From Apostichopus japonicus (lineage: Eukaryota; Echinodermata; Holothuroidea; Aspidochirotida; Stichopodidae): a stretch of DNA of 64,000 bases. The stretch spans positions 17,719,984-17,783,983 of the forward strand of contig NC_092564.1 of NCBI RefSeq assembly GCF_037975245.1. Direction: 5' to 3'. Positions within the stretch are counted from its first letter, which is position 1. Each line of letters opens with the position of its first letter. The notes under the pieces are model-generated. The model did not search any database and was not told the DNA's origin. It saw only the letters and a program-made list of their open reading frames with translations. The translations under genes and the position numbers were made by a program. Positions 12,101 to 49,070 of the stretch are shown one piece after another.

Positions 12101-13968
12101 CTCATTCTATAGCACAAAGTGCAGTATTGAATGAAAACGGCACTTTTTTTTTTTAATTTGTCAAACAAAACGCTACTTTGTATTTACACTTTTAATATTT
12201 TCTCAACAGAAGGACATTTTAAGTATAACAAAATGCGAATTTTGGTAAAATGGTTTTAGCTTAAAGTGGTATTGCCAATCAATGAACATGGGCACTTTTG
12301 AGGTTTTCACATACTGCAGGGCCGGGTGGGGGGGGGGGAGTGGAGGACGGTTTGATATTTCAATGAAATCTTGCGATTTGCCTAAAACAAATTTCTATAT
12401 TGTATTTTTGTTTATAGTTAACGCGGAAGACTGTTCTTGCGGAATGCTTTGCGGTCTATATGAACCATGCTGCCCCGAGGACGAGTGTGTCAAATAGTAA
12501 GTTAAGAGTCGTGAAATATTCCTCATAGTTTGTTATCTTTGAATAGTTTTTCATTTTTTTATAGTTGGTAAAAAGAACGAAGTGGGAGAGCAGAGGCGGA
12601 TGCAGGACTTTAAAGCGGAGAGGGTGTAGCCATAATCAAATTTAAATACTAAAACAAAGGAAATAAAAAGGAAAGACTTAAAACTGTGCTCTTTGAAGCA
12701 CATTTTAAGACCTTAAATCAGGTCAATAAAAGTCTCAACTCAAGGTTGTACTGATGATTATTTTTGAATATTTGTGTCAGTTTCAAAAATAGTTGGAGAG
12801 AATGGGGGGGGGTAGGGGTGGGGGTAAGGTACATCTCATACTACCGAAATCCGTGGTTATGAGGTTATTTGATGGTACACGAGAAGGTTGTCACATTGTG
12901 TCCAGCATTTTGAGTTTTTGGTTCTCTTCAGTTTTCAGCTCTCGTATTTCAGAAAAGTATACGAGTGTTCGAAATAGTAAACTTAGTTGTTCTTTAAATT
13001 GGTCTGTCCAGAACGTATGATCAGGGAGTTGTTATGGGACAACTCGCTGGTATGATCCTGCGGATTACTTCGCAGGGCAGTCGTTTTCACATGATGAAAA
13101 AAATGTGATAAAGCACCAGGTAGAAACATTTAGATGTTAATTAACCATCATATTTCAACCGGATAATCATTAGCCTAAAACAATTACCGTGTTTTCATAC
13201 ATATTGAATCGCAATACTTCTTTAGACACTGCATTCATTAACGAAGAGTTATAAATCTTTTCAAACAGGAAAGAAAGAAAACATCGGAGTGTATCATGAG
13301 GGTGGGGAGGGGGTTAGAGGAAAATGCCGGTTCAAGCTTGGAAACAAAAAAAATAATTAAAAAAAGGGACTTGTGACTCATCATCCTTGTAACTGATTGG
13401 AGCCAATATTTGATATCGCTGAGCTAGCAAGCGCTGACAAATTATACGGTTACAGGATTTTAAAAATTTCTCAGCAAATATTTACGCCTGACATGATTTT
13501 TACTTTGCATGTCACATTTGGTAGCTGTCCATGAAAACATTTGAAAATACCAACGAAATCGACAGTTAAGAAGACAGGTTTTTTTTTACAATGTGCTGTC
13601 TATACAAGCAATCGGGTACAATATTAACCCGTTGATCATTATATTAAACATTAATATAAAAAAAATTGTTTTAAACTTTTCTTTCTTTTCTAGGTTGAAT
13701 TTGGATTTTGAGCGCATTGTGACCTAACGGACGACATAAAAAAAACATGAAAATAATTTGATCGATACAGCTATGCGGATCGTAAGAATCATCTATCGTT
13801 TTGCACCAATCTTCGGACAACATCCATTATCCAACACATCTATAAATATAACTAACCTAATCGTCTGAGTCTGTGAAAGCTGTATGAATTTTGCATGTAC
13901 CTGTTATTACTGTAAATTTCATAATGAAATAAACGAAACAATTTCCTCTTAAAATTTCCGACAATAAA
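9196..13968 (+). CDS. Small secreted cysteine-rich peptide precursor (46 residues, four exons)
   Basis: Exon 1 contributes only the ATG (9196-9198) before donor GTGAGT. Exon 2 (11670-11727) encodes a strongly hydrophobic signal peptide rich in Leu, Met and Val. Exon 3 (12418-12496) encodes the mature part. Its stop codon is split by an intron: TA ends exon 3 before GTAAGT, and exon 4 (13694 onward, after a strong pyrimidine tract) supplies G. Exon 4 is otherwise 3' untranslated, with AATAAA at 13928 and 13963. Signal cleavage is likely after an Ala (V-N-A/E-D). That leaves about 24 residues with six cysteines spaced C-x-C-x3-C-x5-C-C-x4-C, acidic overall. I do not recognise the family. A secreted disulfide-rich peptide (defence, hormone or toxin-like) is all that can be said. 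Frame and splice signals agree throughout; transcription is untested. Confidence 0.75.
11405..11760 (+). repeat. Tandem duplication of the signal-peptide exon of the peptide gene
   Basis: A unit of about 141 bp (11405-11545) is repeated from 11546, and a partial third unit starts near 11745. Both full units share GAATTCxTAAAxTTCATTTC, a CTAGGGGCATTTT block and the exon core ATGTTGGTCATTATGTTG. The right copy holds the working exon 2. The left copy (ATG at 11505) has an in-frame TAA directly upstream and its donor is reduced to GTGAAT, so it looks like a dead exon. Confidence 0.8.
13928..13968 (+). terminator. Polyadenylation signals of the peptide gene
   Basis: Two AATAAA hexamers at 13928-13933 and 13963-13968 end the 3' untranslated exon that begins at 13694. 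Confidence 0.65.
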
Positions 13969-13985
13969 GTTTCGGCAAGAAATGC

Positions 13986-15288
13986 GCAGAATCCATTACA
14001 TAAATTGTTACTATTTATTTATGGTATCTATATCTATAGATATATTTTCTCGTATATCATGTTTGCTTTATCAAAAGTCTCGACGTGAACCGTGTGCACT
14101 TGGTATAGCAATAAGGATCAGTGTGGGATTATCCCATATGTAGACGGGAATATAGGAGCCTCCCCCCCACCCCTCAAGATAAAATGGCCACAAGGTTAAG
14201 GATTTCAAAGTCAAGCGACATCCACAGCCAAGAGGGGATTGTGGTTGGGCGGGGGGGGGGTGGGGGTTAAGCTGCTTAAGGCTTCCAGATGGTATTCTTG
14301 TAATGATTACGGTAATTCAGTACCTGGGACTTACAGTGGGCTTTACTATTATTATATATTTAATCATGTTTCCTCTGACGTCATGAAACCCCAAAACCGA
14401 CTTTGAAGAATAATCCATTTTGCATTCGCGTGTAGTATCTGTTTTGGCGTGGGCTGTGTATACTTGGTTGTAATAATGGCCAGTTCAGGATTTAACAATG
14501 TATCTGACAAGTGTCTAGGAGCACCCTAACCCCTCTGCAGGTCAAATGAGGTCAATGGACCTCTTAAGTCAAGGTTTTTTTCTTTTTTTTTTCGGGTTAA
14601 TAGGGGGCAAGCTTATGGTGCTTTAGTGTTAGTAACTAATCATAAACATATCTTGAAATAAAAACAATGATCATATATTCGCAAAATTTATAGATCATAG
14701 AAACAATTGCATTGTTGGGAAGAGAAATGAATTTACATTGAGTAAGTCTTAGAGATAATTATACCTTAATGGTAAGAACAATAGAACCTTTGTAGAATGT
14801 AAAGTATGTTATTTCGATAACCTTTAGCAAAAACATCTTTGTATAAAAGTTTATTCGTTAATAAAAACTAAACCAGTGAACAGAAACCCAGCAGAGAAGA
14901 TAACATTCAGACCACTTGTAAACCATTTGTTTTCAAGTAATTTGAATACTAATGAGCTATTCAATTGCTATGCAAACGAAATGATTTACCAGAAAAATCT
15001 AAAAATAGAAACAGTAAACATTCAGATCAAATGTAAATGATTGCGCACAAGTAATTTGAATACTAATTAGCAGGTTCGGATGCAATAATTACTTAACCAG
15101 TAAAATTGAAAATAAGATGATAATATTCATATCACAATGAAATAATTTCCTTTACATATTTTGGAATATTTATAACCTTTTCAAATTGCAACAAAATATA
15201 ATCCAGTAAACATAACACAATGACATAGGATAACATTTAGATCACATGTAAATCATTTTAAGTACTAATTTGAATATTTATGAGCTGT
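13986..15288. other. Intergenic region between the peptide gene and the 3' end of ChE-1
   Basis: The two genes converge here. The region contains poly-C and poly-G runs (14161-14270) and diverged tandem repeats from about 14901. A minus-strand AATAAA (plus-strand TTTATT at 14850-14855) is a possible polyadenylation signal for ChE-1, 434 bases past its stop. No coding exon is seen. Confidence 0.5.

Positions 15289-15300
<12 letters not shown>
14901..15300. repeat. Diverged tandem repeat of about 110 bp running into the last exon of ChE-1
   Basis: Four diverged units start near 14903, 15018, 15123 and 15233. Each begins with a variant of ACATTCAGATCACATGTAAA. The first and last contain GAGCTxTTxAATTGC. 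In the last unit that string overlaps the stop codon and final codons of ChE-1 (stop at 15291-15289). Confidence 0.7.
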
Positions 15301-22230
<6,930 letters not shown>

Positions 22231-22731
22231 CTACGTAAGGTGGTCAGGAGAAAAGGAAAGAATAACGACTTTCAGTTAGTGTATCTTGATATTATAGTTT
22301 TTTATTAAAGAGGCTTACTAATATATTAAAAAGTATAACAGGTTTCTAAAAATATGCACATTGTAAAAAGTGAGGGCGTCGTATTATAAGATGGTGGGAA
22401 AACGGTGGACGCACTTTGATCAAATTATATACAATGTATATTAGTTCTGGAAGGTAAAGATACGTTCATTAATCGACACTGCAGGACTCCAACAGTATAT
22501 TAAATAATAGATCGAGTAAATGAACTTTGATAGGATTTTGTCTACACCGTTTTCACGATAACGTTATCTCCTCAGTACAAGCAAATGATAAAAATAGGAA
22601 ATCAAGGGAGCCTTATGCATCTCTTGAACCACTTAACTCAAAAAATAACAGATCAACTTATTATAACATATTATATCATCACTGACTTAACTGCTATTTA
22701 ATGTTGTTAGCCAGTTGTACCATCTACGTAT

Positions 22732-28259
<5,528 letters not shown>

Positions 28260-31002
28260 CATATTAATTAGTTAAGACGTGATAGAGGACGAGTATTATG
28301 CACACCCGTGTGAAAATATAGCTACAGATAAGGTTATACAAAACGACTGACCAGTGTAACCTAACTATGTTTGTATTGCACATAACCGATAACTCGGGTT
28401 GATGTACTATAATGACTAGTAATTACAAAATCGAATAGAAAATTGCATTTTGTCTCAAAATTATTACAAACGTGTCGCAGTGTACTTTCGCTTGAGTCTC
28501 GTGTCTTATGTTAGCCTATACTTCATGGTAACATCGTTGGAATTATTTGAGGTTTCCGTGCTAAATCTTCGGAAGGGAAAGGTTTCTGTTTATATGGAGG
28601 TGGGTGATTGAGGAAGGGGGGGGGCGTACGGTTTCAATCAAAATAAAAGGAACACATTACATGAAAGTAATTTCTATTTGGAAAATGTGACCGCCACATT
28701 AATTGCAGTACACTTACTCAGTGGCGTAGGAAGTTACTTTTGAGTGGGGGGCTGAATACTGATGGCCGGCCTGGGGGAGGGGTCTAAGGGGAGGGGTGTC
28801 CCCCTCCCCTTTGGATTTTTTTGCATTTCCAGGTGGCCTCAGATGCAATTTGGTGCAATATAGCACACTTCAACACCCACTCCATATTGTAAACTTAAGT
28901 TTGTATTTTCACCTGGCCTTAGATGCAATTTGGTGCTCCAAATGAGATTTTTTTTCTCATTTGGAAATGAAAAAGGGGTTTTCTGACTTGCAAAGCGGGG
29001 GGGGGGGGGGGGGCGGAATGATACTTCCGCCCCTCCACATTTTTCACTGGGGGGCTGGCGCTCCCCCAGCCCCCCGGTTCCTACGCCCTTGCACTTACTG
29101 ATTGTTCACGCCAATGCTGCCTTGGGAGGAATGTTGTAGAATATTCGACCATTAAAGTAAAGAATAAGTTGAAGAAAACATATCATGTTTCTCCGTTGGT
29201 TGCCTTTCTGTGAGTCACGATTTCATTGTACTCTCTCAAACAGTACCTCCAAGAAATATCACAAAAGACCGACTTTTGTTGGAACCCTCCTCCCCACTAA
29301 CCTACTTTGAAAATTAGAGGATAATGTCCCTGTTCCCCACCCCCTTCCCATCCCCACCCCCTGTTTCTATGTATACAATACTTGACATGTTCAGATCAAT
29401 TGAATGTTGAACGTATGGTATATGAGCCAATATAAGTTGTCGTTCATCAACATTAACAGGTCCTTTACAATCATTTGTACATGTTTCTATTGCAGTACTT
29501 AATTATACCGTTAATTGCGTTCTTAGTTACGGTAATTATCAACTTATACTAGAGAAGTGCATTACACTATTTTTGAACATCCATAACTTCGTTATGTTTA
29601 ACGACATTCTATCAGCTACAATCTTAATATTACAGTAAATGGACTTTGAGTGAACGAGAGACCGTTAATAGTACTTGTTAATAGTAATTGCTGGTTACAA
29701 TAATATAGCTTCAACCCTAGGGCCTAACCATTCCTATGTATATACTAGACAAGTTATACTGTGTTAGGATAAAATAAAACCTTATATATTGTTGTTGTTG
29801 TATCCACTTAAGAAATTTACTGTCAACAATTCAAGGGGGTGTTTAATGGAGCGGTTAAACTAAAGATACCAGATTCATTATCTTTGCTACTTGTTGTGAT
29901 TAAGGCCAATAAACAGCTCTGATCGAAGGTTAATCACTACAGTCTATAAATAAAACAATTGAAAAGAAACACGTGACAAGAATTATCACAACTTTGGGAA
30001 TTGATACACAAAAGCGAACACAAGCAATCAAAATATCAGAGGTACTTGTTAGTAACTGATCATGATGTACCGTTACGTGATAACTACATACACACTGTAT
30101 TGTTATTCTTTCTAAGTAACATTTACCAAGATATATTCCTCCAATGATTACTCCTTAACAACAGACCATATAAAGTATAACATATTGAACTTATTCAGTT
30201 ATGCATGCAAAAACATGCCTGCCAGTTATGATCAAATGGCTCCAAAGCATCGGAGTCCCGGAGTCGATGAGCAGCCTAAACAACCTACTGCTATTTATAA
30301 ACAAAAGACATTTAGGGATAAGGTCCAAGCGAACAGGAGCTATGGCGTCTGGTATGGTGTAAAGACTGGACGACGGGGGGTCGGGGTTACACCACAGGGG
30401 CCCTGGGTCAATTATGGGATCCTGGTGAAGCGTCAGGGTGGATACAGTCAGGACTTCCGCCCGTCAGAAAATGCTTGAAGTTCATACTCCCCTGTTTTGC
30501 CATGAATATTTGAAGACTTCAAAAGCGTGTCAAGTGACATTACGGTCCCCTGGGCCCGATGTGACTCTTCACGCCCCAGCAGGGTATAGATGACGCCTTT
30601 AACAAGTTCCTCAAGTTATGCAAATAAATTATTTCAAGGTATATCAATGTAAACGTCTTTAAGTAACTCTATTGATTATTATTGAGAGGGGCGTTATCCT
30701 TGGTAAAACTGCGGGCAATACATACTGGATCATGTGACGCTGGCTATCCAAGGAGAGTCACCAACAAAAGGCTGGATAGCTAAGTCGGTAAAGTAAATGA
30801 CGTGAATAATCCTTAGGTCACATGGTTTGATACTTTTCATATCAGAGCAATGATGTTTTCATATTAGTAAACTCTTTTCCTTTTATTCAACCGACAGTTG
30901 GCGCACAAGAGCTTTGATAGCAAAATGCTTCTTTTACCCTATTTTGACAATAACCGATTACATTCCAATTCATCAGTTCCATACATTTTACATATGACCT
31001 AC
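28260..31002. other. DNA between the end of ChE-2 and exon 1 of ChE-1
   Basis: If exon 1 at 31003 belongs to ChE-1, this is part of its 8.8-kb first intron. It holds G-rich stretches, the hAT-like element at 28719-29091 and a possible decayed tRNA-like SINE head at about 30768-30835. A 97-codon open frame at 30185-30478 has no recognisable homology. Confidence 0.5.
28719..29091. mobile_element. Non-autonomous hAT-superfamily transposon (373 bp)
   Basis: The left end is CAGTGGCGTAGGAAG and the right end, inverted, is CAAGGGCGTAGGAACC. The element is flanked on both sides by the identical octamer CACTTACT (28711-28718 and 29092-29099). Short terminal repeats starting CA and an exact 8-bp target duplication are hallmarks of hAT elements. 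The inside is non-coding and rich in G or C runs. Confidence 0.88.
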
Positions 31003-31386
31003 CTCCATAGCTTCCGGGGTCCAGATATTGAGATACAGGCAGTTCTCGGCCTGTGGTACGTTCAGCGGATCTATGAAGGGAATATCCCTCCAAGCCCAGC
31101 ATCGTGGCTGAAAGTCCTTGGCTTCGTAATCACCTTCCCATGGTTCCTTGGCTTTTGTCTTGGCTAAACGTAGAGAACCAATGGGGGCCTCTGCGTAGGG
31201 GATCCCTCTGAAAACATCGATATTCCTATCCACTCTAGGTTCATCTTCGTACAAAAAACGTTCCCTTTGACCAACGATTGCACCAAGTCCATCTAATTCG
31301 ACCCTTACATCTTGCGCTTTGCAGCGAAAATGGCCGAAGACGGCCAAACCGACCAAAAAGTGTAAAATATTCATGGTATTAGCCAA
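31003..31386 (-). CDS. Cholinesterase-like exon 1 (signal peptide and N-terminal domain), probably exon 1 of ChE-1
   Basis: A 384-nt minus-strand exon starts at ATG 31386 (or 31374, giving MNILHFLVGLAVFGHF) and ends at donor GTAGGT, in phase 0. It encodes a signal peptide and then landmarks of the family: DVFRGIPYAEAPIGSL, a Cys after FQPR, and ENCLYLNIW. It matches exon 1 of ChE-2 and ChE-3 in phase and content. No exon 2 follows it on the minus strand until 22230, where ChE-1 begins in phase 0 with no exon 1 of its own. The simplest model is one gene with an 8.8-kb intron 1 that contains ChE-2. The alternative is an orphan exon left by rearrangement. Confidence 0.85.
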
Positions 31387-32234
31387 CAGTTCTCAGCTGC
31401 GTGAAAAGAAGACGGGTTTCACATATGAATACAGGTTTTCGATGGGGCATGCGTGCGTGTATACCGGTAGGCTGGTTGTGTTTTTGTATTGAGTCCAATC
31501 TTTGCGTACACAAGTAGGAAAGATAAGCAGATATCTAGTGGCTGTTGAAACAAGGTAATTGTTTGAAGTGTAATTATTGTTCGGGTAGCTCTAAATATTA
31601 CCTATTTAATCATTCTATCTTATAAACGTTACAACTTTTCTAAATTAATTACATTGTCTCCGTAATTCCTTGATTAGTTTGAGCTTGACTAGTCAATTTT
31701 CATTTAAATAAAATAAACCAAATGAAATATATTTTCCAATTTTTTTTTGGCCTCATTGATTTATGGCTCCATCATGTACCTTTCATTTAGTCTAGATCTT
31801 GTTGTAGTTGCTTTTGACAATATTTCTTCAAATTTACTTTAATGAACTGGTTTATTGAAAGAGAGCCTATTTACTTCAAAAAATGTTCCTGGCATAAATT
31901 GGTCTTTGAATTTGTAATATATGACAAATAGACAACTAAATTATTTGCCCAATAAAAAAGGTATCAGTTCTTCAAACTGAATTCCTACATGACAAGTAAA
32001 GTTCAACTATATTCTGGCTATTTCGTTGATCTTTGTACAGTAATTTTCTTTAGTCAAACTAAATCAGATACTTGTCAAGATAAGAGTCGAAATAATTAAT
32101 TAACCACTAATTAAGGTTAATATCGTATCTATTAAATCAAGTTCAATTAAGCGGGTTAGTAGTTGGTAATTTTTGTAAACTCTGAACCACGTATCCAATA
32201 CACGGGAAGGCTTCATTGTTTGTGTGAAACAATA
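31387..32234. other. Intergenic region between divergent ChE-1 exon 1 and ChE-3 exon 1
   Basis: About 850 bp separate the two divergent first exons, so this is the likely shared promoter region. It is AT-rich. I see no clear TATA box at a convincing distance from either start. Confidence 0.5.
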
Positions 32235-46335
<14,101 letters not shown>

Positions 46336-46658
46336 CATGAGTATACGCCCTTTGTAGTGTGTTTAATCATATCATATAACATTGTGTTGCATATTAACCC
46401 ATATAAGTGTTACATATATTGTATGAAAATGTGAGCCAGAAGCTAAAACTGTAATACTTACTACAAGTATAAAGTTACATAACTAGTTTAAGATATATAC
46501 AGACCACATACATCAAGACGAGTTTCATTGGTTTATTAAAAAAAAACGATATGATATTTCCCATGAAGCGTACAGAATATCTCAACATGGTTTTAAAACT
46601 ATTAAACTTATTATTCTCTTTGTTTTTCAGAATTCTCCTTAGAATGCGAGGAGGAGGA

Positions 46659-46691
<33 letters not shown>

Positions 46692-47267
46692 GGAGGAGGG
46701 GGTAGTCTGGTTTGGTCTTTCTGGGACCCTATACCTTTTTAAGGTTTGCTTTACGTTATAATGTGGCCAGTAATCTGGGAACGTCTTCCTGGACCAGTTT
46801 TGTACACGTTTATATCGTTTCCCTTTCCTCAAATAAGGTAAAAAAAGGGGAATTTTTCTTAAGGGTAAATAATACATGCATGTCAGAATGAAACTCTAGA
46901 TATATATACATCGCATGCATATAAAGTTAACAACCTTGTAAATCATTACGTCATAATGGTAGCTTTTATTCCGACGCTTAAAAGCTTTGACACAGTTTAA
47001 ATCATGTTTTTCCTCTTGTAAAACTTTTCGATCGAAAAATGATGGAAAACTTACATTTCATCGTTTGCAATTTTTTGTTATTGAACCAATTTTAAAGGAA
47101 GTAAACCTTTGTATGTTAACCTCATTAACCTAATTATGTGTCAAAAAAGTAGGTTCTACATAGTATATTTGCAAAACTATCTGCTTTGGCAGTTTTCATA
47201 GACCTATTAGTAACAAACAAGGCTGTGGAATTTTATAGGTGAAGGGACCAACTTAAAGTTTGGTTGG

Positions 47268-48330
47268 AGTACGTTTGGTTGGTGTCCGAGCAGTTCTGGT
47301 AATGTCCGAGCAGTTTTGGTAATGTCCGATCAGTCTTGGTAATATCCGAACAGTTCCATGGTAATGTCCGATCAGTTTTGCTATATATTGTCTGAGCAAT
47401 TCCTGGTAATATTCGAGCAGTTTTGGTAATGTCCGATCAGTTTTGGTAATATGCGATCAGTTTTAGTGGTGTCCGAGGAGTTCGTGGTAGAGCCTAATCT
47501 GTTTTGCTGGTGTCCTAGTAGTTCGTGGTAATGTCCGATCAGTTTTGCTGGTGTCCGAGCAGATTTGTTGGTGTCCGAGCAGTGTTAGTGTTGTCATGGT
47601 ATACTGCCTAATCAGTTTTGCTGGTGTCCGAGCAGATTTGTTGGTGTCCGAGCAGTGTTAGTGTTGTCATGGTATACTGCCTAATCAGTTTTGCTGATGT
47701 CCGAGCAGTTCCTGGTAATTTCCGATCAGTTTTGGTGGTGTCCGAGCAACTCCTGGTAATGCCGGATCAGTTTTGGTGGTGTCCGAGCAGTTCCTAGTAA
47801 TGTCCGATCAGTTGTGATAATGTCCGAGTAGTTTTGGTGGTTTCCGAGCAGTTCCTGGATATATCCGATCAGTTTTGGTGATGTCCGAGCAGATCGTGGT
47901 AGTGCCTTAATAGTTTTGATGGTGTCCAAGAAGTTCCGGGCAATTTCCGAGCAGTTTTGGTAATATCCGAGTAGTTCCTGGTAAGGTCCGGTCAGTTGCG
48001 ATAATGTCCGAGCAGTTTTGATGGTGTCCGAGTAGTTCCTTGTAATGTCCGAGCAGTTGTGATAATGTCCGAGCAGTTTTGATGGTGTCCGAGTAGTTCC
48101 TGGTAATGTCCGATCAGTTGCGATAATGTCCGAGCAGTTTTGATGGTGTCCGAGCAGATCCTTGTAATGTCCGAGCAGTTGTGATGATGTCCGATCAGTT
48201 TTGGTGGTGTCCGAGCAGATCGTGGTAATATCCGATCAGTTTTGGTGGTGTCCGAGCAGTTCCTGGTGGTGTCCGAGCAGTTCCTGGTGGTGTCCGAGCA
48301 GTTCGGGGTAGGACTGGTGTAGGACTGGAT
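47268..48330. repeat. Minisatellite with TCCGA(G/T)CAGTT units
   Basis: More than 1 kb of about 20-22-bp units alternating as GTCCGAGCAGTT followed by CCTGGTAAT, and GTCCGATCAGTT followed by TTGGTGGT. Unit pairs give a period of about 40 bp. The TCCGA-N-CAG core is conserved far better than the linkers. There is no coding or terminal structure. Confidence 0.9.
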
Positions 48331-48532
48331 TGTGGTAATGTCTGATTCGTGTTAGGTGGGTTCGGGAGGACGTTGTTGTTGCACATTATGGTCCAGTAAC
48401 ATCCGACATGATATCGTTGGCGAATATTGTTGACGTTTTCTGGAGCAGTTGTTCAATTTGGTAGATCGTCGAGTGCCCTCTTTATTGTTTTTGCTTTCTC
48501 TATTCATACACATATAAGTATAACATGTATAT

Positions 48533-48598
<66 letters not shown>

Positions 48599-48601
<3 letters not shown>

Positions 48602-48814
48602 GGTTGTCACCAGACTATTTTTAGAGCCGGGTAATTTGTGACAGTGATCCGCGGGGTTAATTACAGTTAAGCTGCGTTTTGCACTGAATCGCGCTAATCT
48701 TTACCAAGTTACTTATTGGCGGTACTGTAGGCTAATTTGTGCCGGGCGGTACGGCTGAAATTGACCTTGAGTACCGGGCGGAAATTTTGAGAGCTGGGCG
48801 GCGTGGTGACAACC

Positions 48815-48817
<3 letters not shown>
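48599..48817. mobile_element. 219-bp MITE inserted in a (TA)n tract
   Basis: A perfect 14-bp terminal inverted repeat, CAGGGTTGTCACCA, bounds a GC-richer unique core. Both flanks are TATATATA, so a target duplication cannot be measured. The CAGGG ends suggest a hAT-type family. A related GCTGGGCGG-repeat block occurs at 11113-11200 without the ends. Confidence 0.85.
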
Positions 48818-48878
<61 letters not shown>

Positions 48879-48959
48879 AACCTTGTAAATGAACGTTTTA
48901 CGTGTACCTAAGGTACACTTTTTTACCATAAACTGTCGACCTAAGGTACATATAATGAG

Positions 48960-48977
48960 TATATATATATATATTAT

Positions 48978-49027
<50 letters not shown>

Positions 49028-49070
49028 CATATATATATATATTAATATATATATTTTAATAAATATATTG
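48960..49070. repeat. (TA)n tract
   Basis: TA dinucleotide run with short interruptions. It is part of a series of TA tracts from 48535 to 49070. Confidence 0.9.

Noticed and set aside
30185-30478. 97-codon open frame
   Set aside because: No recognisable domain, signal peptide, splice or promoter context; could be real but is not supported.
46611-46877. 88-codon minus-strand frame with a Ser run
   Set aside because: The Ser run is a GAG/CTC trinucleotide repeat; the rest has no recognisable feature.
47268-48330. CRISPR-like array
   Set aside because: Repeats are adjacent with drifting linkers, without unique spacers of constant length; the sequence is clearly animal nuclear DNA.
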